Shown piece by piece: positions 1 to 8,511 of a DNA stretch of 64,000 nucleotides. Positions within the stretch are counted from its first letter, which is position 1. Every line of letters begins with the position of its first letter. The notes under the pieces were generated by a model. The model was given only the letters and a program-made list of their open reading frames with translations. It was not told the DNA's origin and did not search any database. The DNA comes from Cyclobacteriaceae bacterium (GTDB lineage: Bacteria > Bacteroidota > Bacteroidia > Cytophagales > Cyclobacteriaceae): positions 113,785-177,784 of the forward strand of contig JAHBUB010000004.1 of NCBI GenBank assembly GCA_019638285.1, in the 5' to 3' direction. The translations under genes and the position numbers were made by a program.

Positions 1-908
1 TCTAAATAGGTAAAATCAGCTCCAATCAGCCATTGCAGTCCTTTGCCAAAGGAAATGCCAGCACCCATTGATTGCGGAATAGTAGTAGTACCAGGAACGT
101 TGTTTACAATTGTTACTGAGTCTATAATTCCCGATATATTTCTGCGTTCCAAACGCTCATAAAATTTTGTGTTGATACTTGCTTTAAAATCATAGACCAA
201 CCCTACATTGATTTGATAATTTTTTCTTCCAAGTGAATCTTTGTGAAAAGCAGCGCCACCTGAAAAACCAAATCCATTAAATGATTGCCGATCGTAAATA
301 CTAGTTGCGTAATTAACCAATTGGTCAGATTCTGAAAGTGTTGATGTGAACTGATTGACTATTGCGCTAAAGTAATAAGTGCCTTTGAAGCCAACCGATA
401 AATTAGGATGAAGCTTCACGCCATTCGACCAGTACAATTGATTGATACCACCGTTACCCGTCTCAATCACATTTACCATTTGGGTACTGTTGATAATTTC
501 ACTCTGATAGTTGAGGCGATAATTCACAGAAGAGTAGGGCATTAATCCTAAAGCCATTCCCCATTTATTTCTTTTTATAGGAAAGCCCAGCGCGAGATAA
601 TTTAAGTTACCACTGCCCGTTTTTTCGGATGTGTTAGCACCCTTTATTGTTCTTTGCTCCCCAAGAAAACCCGCCTCAAAAACCGTAATCGTATTGTAGA
701 CCAGTAAGGCCGGATTGACATTATTCAGATGCCAATATTCAGGGTTGCTGATACCAAGCCCTGCCATACCCTGATTTTGCGTAAGCCCGTTGCCGAAAGT
801 CTCCCCAATTCCAAATGAAGAGAATGGTGTTTTGGCAGCCTGACCAATTGATTCCAAAGGAATAAATGCAATCAGTAATACTATGGAGGCGTACTTAGAA
901 ATTGACAT
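1..908 (-). CDS. Outer-membrane beta-barrel-like protein (partial, C-terminus outside window)
   Basis: I translated this frame by hand. It is open from an ATG at 908 to the left edge, about 302 residues. It begins with a signal peptide (MSISKYASIVLLIAFIPL, cleavage near SIGQA), followed by a stretch ending in SNPEYWHLNNVNPALL. That asparagine/proline-rich opening and the later Gly/aromatic-rich alternating strands resemble Bacteroidota outer-membrane proteins of the OmpP1/FadL-like or PorV-like type. The start overlaps the coaX stop by 14 bases, so the two are probably co-transcribed and translationally coupled. The exact family is uncertain and no ligand can be inferred. Confidence 0.7.
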   Translation of the reverse strand, partial: MSISKYASIVLLIAFIPLESIGQAAKTPFSSFGIGETFGNGLTQNQGMAGLGISNPEYWHLNNVNPALLVYNTITVFEAGFLGEQRTIKGANTSEKTGSGNLNYLALGFPIKRNKWGMALGLMPYSSVNYRLNYQSEIINSTQMVNVIETGNGGINQLYWSNGVKLHPNLSVGFKGTYYFSAIVNQFTSTLSESDQLVNYATSIYDRQSFNGFGFSGGAAFHKDSLGRKNYQINVGLVYDFKASINTKFYERLERRNISGIIDSVTIVNNVPGTTTIPQSMGAGISFGKGLQWLIGADFTYL

Positions 909-1614
909 TATGAAGCAAAATCCTGTTCAATCCGCTCAAGACGAGATTGGGGGCTACAAATATGGGGTGTTTCAACTTGTTTTCAAAAAAGGGGGCGTCA
1001 CCCCCACATAAAATTACTCCCATAGTGGGGTATTTTTTTTCATATCTTTCTATTATTCCGTCAAGCTCTGCCAACACCCCATTTGCCACACCGCTTTGCA
1101 TGCACGATTCAGTACTATTTCCGGTAAGCGGAGTGTGTTCATTAAGCTTAACGAGCGGTAGCCTGGCAGTGAAAGTATGCATGGCTTGAAAACGCATTTT
1201 TATTCCTGGTGATATAGCACCACCATGATAATTGGCATGCTCATCAACAAACTCATAATTGATGCATGTGCCCAGATCAATGACCAAACAGTTCTTGTTG
1301 GGCATTATGTCAAAGGCTCCACAAGCTGCAGCAATGCGATCTACTCCTAATGTTTCGGGGGTGGTGTATTTTATAATAATAGGAAGCGGAAGAGATTGGG
1401 ACATCACAATTATTTTTCCGTCACTATTGATTTTTTTTAATAGGTCATTGGTTTGCCGCGCCACAGAACTGATAATAACGTTTTCAACTCTGATCTGTGC
1501 CAGCCATTCATAAAATTTAGTGTCTTCTTCAAATGAAAACTGTTGAGTAAGGTTAGCCTGTTTGAAAAGACCAGCTTTAATCCTGGAATTACCATAATCA
1601 ATTACCAAATTCAT
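895..1614 (-). CDS. coaX: Type III pantothenate kinase
   Basis: CoaX phosphorylates pantothenate in the first step of coenzyme A synthesis. Type III enzymes have an ASKHA fold and need a monovalent cation. The N-terminus carries the phosphate-binding motif VIDYGNSR (about residues 4-11). GVDR (about 91) and LVIDLGTCINYEF (about 108-120) match the substrate and second phosphate motifs, and GGAISPG follows. The length of about 239 residues is normal. I chose the ATG at 1614; a TTG five codons upstream is also in frame but would precede the conserved start of the fold. The 3' end overlaps the outer-membrane protein gene. A TACTTTTG element lies upstream at 1656-1663. Confidence 0.93.
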   Translation of the reverse strand: MNLVIDYGNSRIKAGLFKQANLTQQFSFEEDTKFYEWLAQIRVENVIISSVARQTNDLLKKINSDGKIIVMSQSLPLPIIIKYTTPETLGVDRIAAACGAFDIMPNKNCLVIDLGTCINYEFVDEHANYHGGAISPGIKMRFQAMHTFTARLPLVKLNEHTPLTGNSTESCMQSGVANGVLAELDGIIERYEKKYPTMGVILCGGDAPFFENKLKHPIFVAPNLVLSGLNRILLHNVNF

Positions 1615-1655
1615 AAAGTATTTTTGCAAATGATTACCTTAGGTGTTGGACGGCA

Positions 1656-1663
1656 CAAAAGTA
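1656..1663 (-). promoter_or_regulatory. Candidate -7 element for coaX
   Basis: On the minus strand this reads TACTTTTG, an exact match to the Bacteroidota TAnnTTTG -7 consensus, about 42 bases before the coaX ATG. No clear TTTG is seen 17-21 bases further upstream, so the call rests on the -7 match alone. Confidence 0.35.
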
Positions 1664-1717
1664 TTGAAAATCATGTGCATGTTGATTGGATAGTAAAAGA
1701 AATATCGCTGAAAAAAA

Positions 1718-2812
1718 ATGAGAATCAATGCTAAAAGATACAGTGCGGCCTCCAGGTACAAGGTGATTGGCTTGATGTCCGGAACTTCTTTGGATGGATT
1801 GGATATGGTTTGCTGTGAATTTTTATTAAAGAACAAGGAATGGAAATTTAGAATTGAGGCAAGTGAAACATTGCGGTACTCTTCAAAATGGTATACCCGA
1901 CTTGCGGAAGCACATCTTCTGTCGGGGGAAGCTTTGCAATTACTAGACAATGACTTTGGGTTTTTCATAGGCCATGCCTGCAATAAGTTTATAAAAAAAA
2001 ATACAATAAAGGGGGTTCAGTTCATTGCCTCACATGGTCATACCGTTTTTCATCAACCTAAAAAAAGATTGACATTTCAACTCGGTAATGGAAATGCCAT
2101 TCATCAGAAAACCGGGATTCCAATAGTAAATGATTTTCGTTCACTGGACGTGTTGAAAGGAGGAGAAGGTGCACCGCTGGTTCCGATAGGAGATCACTTG
2201 CTTTTTGCTGAATTTGATGTCTGCCTAAACCTCGGGGGAATCGCTAACCTTTCAAGAGTTGAGAAGGAAAAAAGGAAAGCATTTGATGTTTGTTTTGCTA
2301 ACATGGGATTAAACTACCTGGCAAAAAAACTTGATATGGTGTATGATAAGGACGGAAAGGAAGCCTCAAAAGGCAAGGTCAACGAAAATATGATAGTTGA
2401 CTTGTGCAAACAGTATGCACAATGGAGAGCAGTGAGGCCTTCATTAGGCCGCGAAGGTTTTGAAAAATCCATTCAACCCATTCTGAACAACGAAGCCATT
2501 TCATTGCAAGACAGGCTTCGCACTGTGGTTGAATCTATTGCCATGGAGATATCCAATAGCCTACCAAAATCAAACATTAGAATGCTGGTTACGGGTGGGG
2601 GAGCTTTGAATTCATTTTTGATACAGTGTATCCAGGAAAAATTAGGTAGTAAAGTAAAAGTAATTGTCCCTGATACCTCAGTGGTGAATTACAAAGAAGC
2701 AATTGTATTTGCACTGCTTGGCATCCTTCGTTTACGAAATGAAGTAAACGTATTAAAAAGTGTAACTGGCGCACCTACGGGCTCAACTGCCGGTGTGATG
2801 ATTGGGTTTTAG
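1718..2812 (+). CDS. anmK: Anhydro-N-acetylmuramic acid kinase
   Basis: AnmK hydrolyses and phosphorylates 1,6-anhydro-MurNAc released during peptidoglycan turnover, giving MurNAc-6-phosphate for recycling. The 364-residue protein has the diagnostic MSGTSLDG (residues 20-27), SHGHTVFHQP (about 105-114), NLGGIANLS (171-179) and a C-terminal VTGGGALN nucleotide motif. The canonical FDTGPGN loop is replaced by FDVCFANMGLN (189-199). The aspartate is kept, and from memory this variant is common in Bacteroidota. The gene is divergent from coaX across about 100 bases. The MurQ etherase, the usual partner, is not in the window. Confidence 0.93.
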   Translation: MRINAKRYSAASRYKVIGLMSGTSLDGLDMVCCEFLLKNKEWKFRIEASETLRYSSKWYTRLAEAHLLSGEALQLLDNDFGFFIGHACNKFIKKNTIKGVQFIASHGHTVFHQPKKRLTFQLGNGNAIHQKTGIPIVNDFRSLDVLKGGEGAPLVPIGDHLLFAEFDVCLNLGGIANLSRVEKEKRKAFDVCFANMGLNYLAKKLDMVYDKDGKEASKGKVNENMIVDLCKQYAQWRAVRPSLGREGFEKSIQPILNNEAISLQDRLRTVVESIAMEISNSLPKSNIRMLVTGGGALNSFLIQCIQEKLGSKVKVIVPDTSVVNYKEAIVFALLGILRLRNEVNVLKSVTGAPTGSTAGVMIGF

Positions 2813-2831
2813 TCCCTTTAAGAATTACTTC

Positions 2832-2839
2832 TAAATTTG
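2832..2839 (+). promoter_or_regulatory. Candidate -7 element before the amino-acid dehydrogenase
   Basis: TAAATTTG matches TAnnTTTG and ends only 12 bases before the ATG at 2852, which would give a very short leader. No good TTTG -33 partner is visible. The gene could instead be read through from anmK, which ends 39 bases upstream. Confidence 0.3.
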
Positions 2840-2851
2840 CTGCAACTTTGA

Positions 2852-4087
2852 ATGTTTGGCATGAAAGAGCTCCTTGAAAAATTTGAAAATAAAAGACCCG
2901 AAATAGTATTTGAGTGGAAGGATTCTGAAACGGATGCGGAAGGTTGGGTGGTAATTAACTCTTTAAGGGGAGGGGCAGCGGGAGGTGGAACGCGGATGCG
3001 ATTGGGATTGGATAAGCGTGAAGTAGAATCATTGGCAAAAACAATGGAGGTTAAGTTTACCGTTTCCGGGCCACCAATTGGAGGGGCAAAGTCGGGAATA
3101 AATTTTGATCCAAATGATTCGCGTAAAGCAGAGGTACTGCACCGATGGTATGCTGCGGTTATGCCATTGTTAAAATATTATTATGGAACCGGAGGAGATA
3201 TGAACGTGGACGAAATCCACGAGGTAATTCCTATCACCGAGAACGTAGGCATATGGCACCCACAAGAAGGTGTTTTTAATGGACACTACAGGCCATCTGA
3301 ACCTCAAAAGGTAAACCGCATTGGCCAGCTTCGCCAGGGGGTGATCAAGATTATTGAAGACAAGCGATTTACACCATCGTTAGAAAAAAAGTATACAATT
3401 GCTGATATGTGCACTGGGTATGGTGTGGCGCAAGCCGTGCGTCATTATTATGAGCTTTGGAGTAATGGGGCAAAAGGAAAACGTGTTGTTTTACAAGGAT
3501 GGGGAAATGTAGGGGCTGCTGCCGGATTCTATCTCTCACAAATGGGAATGAAGGTAGTGGGTATTATAAGTAAAGAAGGAGGATTGATAAATCAAGCAGG
3601 CTTTAGTCAGAAGGAAATTGAACAGCTTGTAATTAATCGTCAGGGAAACAGGTTGATTTCTCCGGAATTATTACCATTTGAGATAGCCAATGAGAAAATT
3701 TGGGATCTTGAGTTTGAGGTTTTTATTCCTGCTGCTGGTTCTCGCCTTGTAACCAAAGATCAGGTTGATAGGATGATTGCTTCAAAACTGGAAGTGTTTT
3801 CTTGTGGTGCGAATGTGCCTTTTGCTGATCCGGAAATATTTTTTGGACCTATAGGTTTATATGCAGACCATAAATTCTCTGTGATTCCAGACTTCATTGC
3901 CAATTGTGGCATGGCCCGTGTTTTTGCCTATTTTATGGAAAACGAGGTAAGCATGAATGACGAGGATATTTTTAATGACATCTCTACCATTATCAGAAAC
4001 GCGCTTGAAAAAACAAAAAAGGTAAACCCAGGAACCACAGGTATAGCACAGTCTTCTTTTGAAATTGCATTGAAACAATTGGTATAA
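2852..4087 (+). CDS. Glu/Leu/Phe/Val dehydrogenase family protein
   Basis: This is an NAD(P)-dependent oxidative deaminase of the leucine/glutamate dehydrogenase superfamily, 411 residues. The N-terminal dimerisation/substrate domain has GGAAGGGTRMR (40-50), the substrate lysine in MEVKFT (K68) and the catalytic lysine in GGAKSGI (K80). Both lysines fall at the positions known for Bacillus leucine dehydrogenase. GTGGDMNVDE follows. The NAD-binding Rossmann domain shows LQGWGNVG and VVGII. The spacing of K68 and K80 leans towards a branched-chain amino-acid enzyme, but substrate cannot be fixed by eye, so no gene symbol is given. Confidence 0.88.
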   Translation: MFGMKELLEKFENKRPEIVFEWKDSETDAEGWVVINSLRGGAAGGGTRMRLGLDKREVESLAKTMEVKFTVSGPPIGGAKSGINFDPNDSRKAEVLHRWYAAVMPLLKYYYGTGGDMNVDEIHEVIPITENVGIWHPQEGVFNGHYRPSEPQKVNRIGQLRQGVIKIIEDKRFTPSLEKKYTIADMCTGYGVAQAVRHYYELWSNGAKGKRVVLQGWGNVGAAAGFYLSQMGMKVVGIISKEGGLINQAGFSQKEIEQLVINRQGNRLISPELLPFEIANEKIWDLEFEVFIPAAGSRLVTKDQVDRMIASKLEVFSCGANVPFADPEIFFGPIGLYADHKFSVIPDFIANCGMARVFAYFMENEVSMNDEDIFNDISTIIRNALEKTKKVNPGTTGIAQSSFEIALKQLV

Positions 4088-4346
4088 CCGCCAAAAAACC
4101 TGATGACGCTAGCCATAGCGTCTTCGTCTAACCTTGGCAAGTCCTAAAGAAATATCAGTATTTACTACCCTATGGGCATACAGCTATTTTTGATGGTAAT
4201 TCTGGATAAATATATATTGAAAGGGATGAAGTCATAAATTGGCTTCTCCCTATATTTGGTCGGAAGGATTTCGGCTTGTGGGGAGCGGCTTTATAATGTC
4301 ATTCTGAATTCATTGTTATTTTTAATTCTGTCTAGTCCACATAGCT
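4088..4346. other. Intergenic region with a small hairpin
   Basis: There is no convincing gene in these 259 bases. A 7-bp stem with a GCCA loop (GACGCTA at 4105-4111 pairing with TAGCGTC at 4116-4122) lies 18 bases after the dehydrogenase stop. It has no T-run, so it is at best a weak attenuator or mRNA 3'-end stabiliser. The remainder is AT-rich and presumably holds the promoter of the exchanger gene. Confidence 0.4.
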
Positions 4347-5315
4347 ATGGTGATTCCAATTATTCTTCTGCTTGTCGGATTTGTCATTTTGATCAAAGGA
4401 GCGGACTTCCTCGTAAGTGGATCTTCCTCCATTGCTAAGAAATTTAATATTTCCAATTTGGCCATTGGACTAACGGTGGTAGCAATGGGCACTTCCATGC
4501 CGGAGTTAATTGTAAGTGCGATCTCTGCAATCAATGGCAAAAGTGATGCAGCCTTTGGAAATATTATTGGTAGCAATAATTTCAATCTTCTTTTTATTCT
4601 AGGTGTATCAGGATTGATCTACCCGTTAGCGGTTCAAAGAAACACCATTAGATATGAAGTACCGATTTCATTAGCAGCAGCTTTGTTACTGCTATTTTTG
4701 GCAAATGATCAGTGGCTTGTAGACGATGCATATCAGGGGCTTACACGCTGGGATAGTTTGATTCTGTTAATTGGCTTTTCCTTCTTTCTGTTTTATGTTT
4801 ATCGAAGCATGTCGAGAGCGACTGATGTTGAAGAGGGGACAAAAATAAAAATTTATAGCACATGGCTTTCCGTTGGCTTGTTGCTATTGGGCATGGTCAT
4901 GCTTATAGGGGGCGGAAAACTGGTGGTGGATAACGCCATCGCCATTGCCCAACAGTTTGGATTGAGTGAAAGATTAATAGGCCTTACCATACTGGCTGCC
5001 GGGACGTCACTGCCTGAATTGGCCACCTCAGCAGTGGCTGCCTATCGTAAAAATGTGGACATTGCAATTGGAAATGTAGTAGGGTCAAACATATTTAATA
5101 TTTTGTTTATTCTAGGAACTACAGGGCTGATTCACCCAATCAATTATAACAATCAATTAAACTTTGACGTGTATGTAATGATCGCATCCACGATTATATT
5201 AATGGTATTTATGTACACCATAAGGAAAAGACAACTCGACCGATGGGAAGCATTTATGTTATTGAGCGGCTATATTGTTTATATCGTTTTCCTTATCGGA
5301 ATGGAAAATATTTAA
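4347..5315 (+). CDS. Calcium/sodium antiporter (CaCA family, YrbG-like)
   Basis: This inner-membrane cation exchanger has the inverted-repeat fold of the Ca2+/cation antiporter superfamily. The two alpha repeats are clear: GTSMPELIVS with GNIIGSNNFNLLF (about 48-80) and GTSLPELATS with GNVVGSNIFNILF (about 215-250). The glutamates in PEL and the asparagines in GSN are the family's ion ligands. It is 322 residues with about ten hydrophobic segments, a normal length. It ends 2 bases before the convergent stop of the first NhaD gene, so the pair must share or lack a terminator. Calcium as substrate is inferred from the family. Confidence 0.9.
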   Translation: MVIPIILLLVGFVILIKGADFLVSGSSSIAKKFNISNLAIGLTVVAMGTSMPELIVSAISAINGKSDAAFGNIIGSNNFNLLFILGVSGLIYPLAVQRNTIRYEVPISLAAALLLLFLANDQWLVDDAYQGLTRWDSLILLIGFSFFLFYVYRSMSRATDVEEGTKIKIYSTWLSVGLLLLGMVMLIGGGKLVVDNAIAIAQQFGLSERLIGLTILAAGTSLPELATSAVAAYRKNVDIAIGNVVGSNIFNILFILGTTGLIHPINYNNQLNFDVYVMIASTIILMVFMYTIRKRQLDRWEAFMLLSGYIVYIVFLIGMENI

Positions 5316-5317
5316 GG

Positions 5318-6709
5318 TTAGTGAGGGGGGTGAACTGCGAAAATGGGTTCTATGATCATATACACAATCGCCCCAGCTGCATAGCCTAGAAGTGCGAGTA
5401 GCGAGATTTTTCTGGCATACCAGATGAAGTCTATTTTTTCTAAACCCATGGCAGCGACCCCTGCTGCTGAGCCAATGATAAGGATACTACCTCCCGTACC
5501 CGCGCAGTAAGCCAGGTATTCCCAGATCATGTGATCCTGATAGAATACATCCATATTATACATTCCCATACTTGCTGCTACCAGTGGCACATTATCCACA
5601 ATGGCCGATAGCATACCAATGAATGTAATGATGATTCTTTGATCACCTATGGACTGATCTAACCATGCAGCCAATTGATACAGTATCTGCATAGATTCCA
5701 ATGCACTGACGGCCATAAGTATACCTAAGAAAAACAGGATACTGGGAACGTCAATTCTGGACAATGCTCCTGCTGCTGTATATTCATTCTTTTTGAGTTC
5801 GTCTGCCTCAGGATTAATCAATTCAGAGACAACCCAAAGTACACCAAGCCCCAGAAGCATGCCGACAAACGGAGGTAAGTGGGTTACGGTTTTAAATATG
5901 GGAACGAATACCAAAGCACCCACTCCAAGAAATAACATCAATTTACTAGTACTTACCATTTTTTCTTTATCAGCTGTTTTGGCATCAATTTCGCCTAAAG
6001 TCCCCTTTAGTGTGTAGCTTAAAAGGAGGAGGGGAATGAGTAAGCAGAATACACTAGGTAAGAAAAGTGTAACCATGATGTTGCCAGTGGATATTTGCCC
6101 TCCAATCCAAAGCATAGTGGTGGTTACATCTCCAATAGGCGTCCAGGCGCCACCGGCATTGGCGGCAATAACAATAATTCCGGCAAAGAACAAACGCATG
6201 TCTTTATTTGGAATAAGTTTCCTTATTAGGGAAATCATAACTATGGTAGTGGTAAGGTTGTCCAACACCGAAGACATGGCGAAAGCAACCCAGCCTACAA
6301 TCCACAATAGGGTTTTTGGATTGCGGGTGCTTATTTTTTCCGTAATGAACCGAAAGCCTTTATGAGAATCTACTAACTCAACGATGGTCATCGCTCCCAT
6401 TAGAAAAAAAAGTATCTGAGCAATGGCGTTGAGGTGTTCACCAAGTTGGGTGGTTACAAAGCCGTGAAAGATTTCATTGGGTGTTAACGCGGCAATTTTT
6501 TGAACACCTTCGTCCAACTCAAGGTGTTGAACATAGGTCTTGTATGACTCACTGCCTGTGACTGCGTTGGTAGGTGGAGACAAAACAAAAAGAGACCAAC
6601 AAATGACACCCGTAAGTAATGCAGATGCTGTTTTGTTAATTTTTATCGGATGTTCCAGTGCAATGCAAGCATATCCGAGGACAAAGAGAATGATGATGAT
6701 GATTTCCAT
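5318..6709 (-). CDS. nhaD: NhaD-type sodium:proton antiporter, copy 1
   Basis: This is an Na+/H+ antiporter of the NhaD branch of the ion transporter superfamily, in the inner membrane. Matching features are LDNLTTTIVMISL, NAGGAWTPIGDVTTTMLW and, in the second half, IDNVPLVAAS and GTGGSILIIGSAAG, the paired re-entrant motifs of the two inverted repeats. I chose the ATG at 6709 because the protein then begins MEIIIIILFVLGY, aligning with copy 2. An in-frame ATG at 6736 and TTG at 6739 would add 9-10 residues. Compared with copy 2 it has an extra stretch around residues 55-80. It has two paralogues immediately to the right. Confidence 0.9.
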   Translation of the reverse strand: MEIIIIILFVLGYACIALEHPIKINKTASALLTGVICWSLFVLSPPTNAVTGSESYKTYVQHLELDEGVQKIAALTPNEIFHGFVTTQLGEHLNAIAQILFFLMGAMTIVELVDSHKGFRFITEKISTRNPKTLLWIVGWVAFAMSSVLDNLTTTIVMISLIRKLIPNKDMRLFFAGIIVIAANAGGAWTPIGDVTTTMLWIGGQISTGNIMVTLFLPSVFCLLIPLLLLSYTLKGTLGEIDAKTADKEKMVSTSKLMLFLGVGALVFVPIFKTVTHLPPFVGMLLGLGVLWVVSELINPEADELKKNEYTAAGALSRIDVPSILFFLGILMAVSALESMQILYQLAAWLDQSIGDQRIIITFIGMLSAIVDNVPLVAASMGMYNMDVFYQDHMIWEYLAYCAGTGGSILIIGSAAGVAAMGLEKIDFIWYARKISLLALLGYAAGAIVYMIIEPIFAVHPPH

Positions 6710-6917
6710 AGTGGTGCAGTATGACTGAAAGGTCATCAATTTTGAAATACAATAATTATAATTTCGGGAAAATTATTTTTTGAGAATCGGCAGTCCTAAA
6801 GACCAAATGGGATAATAAGCAGCTGAAAAATGTATTTTACCGCTCTTGTAATTCTGGAACCAGAAAATGAGAATCTAAGATTAGACTAAAATTATAAAAC
6901 GCGTAGTATCAATTAAT

Positions 6918-6944
6918 AAAAAAAGGTGTCCTTTTTGAGACACC
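6918..6944 (-). terminator. Rho-independent terminator after NhaD copy 2
   Basis: On the minus strand, stem GGTGTC / GACACC with an 8-base loop is followed by seven T residues (A-run at 6918-6924 on the plus strand). It lies 24 bases beyond the stop of the second NhaD gene and separates it from copy 1. Confidence 0.75.
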
Positions 6945-6967
6945 CTCTTTTATAATTACGGTTCCAA

Positions 6968-8278
6968 TTAGTGGTGGACAGCGAAATAGGGATACAAGAC
7001 GAGGTAGGCTGCGGCTCCTGCAAAATATCCAAGTAAGGCAAGCAAAGAAATTTTCTTCATGTACCAGATGAAGTCAATTTTTTCCATTCCCATTACTGCT
7101 ACTCCGGCTGCCGATCCAATGATAAGAACGCTTCCACCTGTACCGGCACAGTAGGCCAGGTATTCCCATATCATGTGATCTGCTGGATATAAGTCCATGC
7201 TATACATACCCATGCTAGCAGCTACCAGGGGGACGTTATCCACAATGGATGAAAGTAGACCGATTAAGGTGATAATAATTCTATTGTCACCAAAGGTTTT
7301 GTCAAGGTAGGCAGCGAATTCTCCCAATGTCCCCATTGACTGCAATGATCCTACAGCGAGGAGTATACCTAGAAAAAATAACACACTGGGAACATCAATT
7401 CTCGCGAGAGCACCGGCTGCTGTATAAGATTTTTTTTCCGCTTCATCCATATCAGGATTGATCAATTCCGAAACTACCCAAAGCACACCCAAGGCGAGCA
7501 TCATACCCATGTAAGGCGGTAAGTGAGTTATGGTTTTGAAAACCGGAACAGAAATTAAACCACCCAACCCAACAAATAATATCGTCTTTGATCCCCGAAT
7601 GGGCTCACCCGATTTGTGGGTATCATGAGCACTATGACTGTGGCTATTTGAAGAATGTTCACCCAATTCTCCTTTAAGGGTGAATTGTAAATACAGTAGC
7701 GGAATAATCATACATATCATACTGGGTATAATTAGCGTTGCAATTATGTTGCCAGCAGTAATCTGCCCCCCAATCCATAACATGGTTGTCGTTACATCGC
7801 CAATGGGTGACCAAGCTCCCCCTGCATTGGCAGCGACCACAATCATACCAGCAAAGAACAAACGCATCTGTTTGTTAGGAACCAGTTTTCTAATTAATGA
7901 AATCATTACAATAGAAGTGGTAAGATTGTCAAGTATTGCGGAGAGGAAAAAAGTGACTCCGCATATCACCCACAAAAGTTTCTTAGGATCTTTTGTTTTG
8001 ATTCGATCTGTCACAAACCGGAAGCCCTGGTAGGAATCAATCAACTCTACAATAGTCATGGCCCCCATCAGGAAAAACAGGATGGAGGATATTTCACTTA
8101 GGTGCTCTCCCAATTGCTCCCCGATATGATGAATTTCTCCTGGGGAGGAGAGCGCATATAAAGTCCAACACAATACACCCGTCAGCAGGGCCGATGCAGT
8201 TTTATTGATTTTAATAGGATGTTCGAGAGCAATAGCTACGTATCCTACTACAAATAAGATGACAATGATTATTTCCAT
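6968..8278 (-). CDS. nhaD: NhaD-type sodium:proton antiporter, copy 2
   Basis: This 436-residue inner-membrane protein is very similar to copy 1: the same MEII...ALEHPIKINKTASALLTGV start, LDNLTTSIVMISL, NAGGAWSPIGDVTTTMLW, IDNVPLVAAS and GTGGSVLIIGSAAG. A cytoplasmic-type loop near residue 215 is histidine- and serine-rich (SSNSHSHSAHDTHKSG) and absent from copy 1. Histidines there could sense pH or bind metal, but that is speculation. It has its own terminator at 6918-6944 and faces copy 3 across a 233-base divergent region containing a palindrome. Amplification of NhaD is consistent with adaptation to sodium or alkaline pH. Confidence 0.9.
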   Translation of the reverse strand: MEIIIVILFVVGYVAIALEHPIKINKTASALLTGVLCWTLYALSSPGEIHHIGEQLGEHLSEISSILFFLMGAMTIVELIDSYQGFRFVTDRIKTKDPKKLLWVICGVTFFLSAILDNLTTSIVMISLIRKLVPNKQMRLFFAGMIVVAANAGGAWSPIGDVTTTMLWIGGQITAGNIIATLIIPSMICMIIPLLYLQFTLKGELGEHSSNSHSHSAHDTHKSGEPIRGSKTILFVGLGGLISVPVFKTITHLPPYMGMMLALGVLWVVSELINPDMDEAEKKSYTAAGALARIDVPSVLFFLGILLAVGSLQSMGTLGEFAAYLDKTFGDNRIIITLIGLLSSIVDNVPLVAASMGMYSMDLYPADHMIWEYLAYCAGTGGSVLIIGSAAGVAVMGMEKIDFIWYMKKISLLALLGYFAGAAAYLVLYPYFAVHH

Positions 8279-8334
8279 GATCGGTACAGGGTATAGAGTA
8301 AATTATTCCGTAATTTGTTTTTTGCCAAATCAAA

Positions 8335-8353
8335 GATTTAATATTATTAAATC
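8335..8353. promoter_or_regulatory. 19-bp perfect palindrome between divergent nhaD genes
   Basis: GATTTAAT (8335-8342), spacer ATT, and ATTAAATC (8346-8353) form a perfect inverted repeat in the shared upstream region of NhaD copies 2 and 3. Its size and position fit an operator for a dimeric regulator, but its high AT content means chance symmetry is possible. Confidence 0.35.
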
Positions 8354-8511
8354 AAACAAAATTGTGTTGCGGTGAAGATATATTTTTAAAGAGCGCATCT
8401 TCGGTTATCAAAGGTATTTATAGGCTTTAACTATAGCGTTTTAAATGTACGCCAAGGGGCTTTAAGCAATCAAATTAATTTTTAACGAATATAAACTGAC
8501 TCTGTATTACT

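Noticed and set aside
4105-4122. Hairpin after the amino-acid dehydrogenase as a terminator
   Set aside because: The stem is only 7 bp with no T-run, so it is listed as a weak feature of the spacer only.
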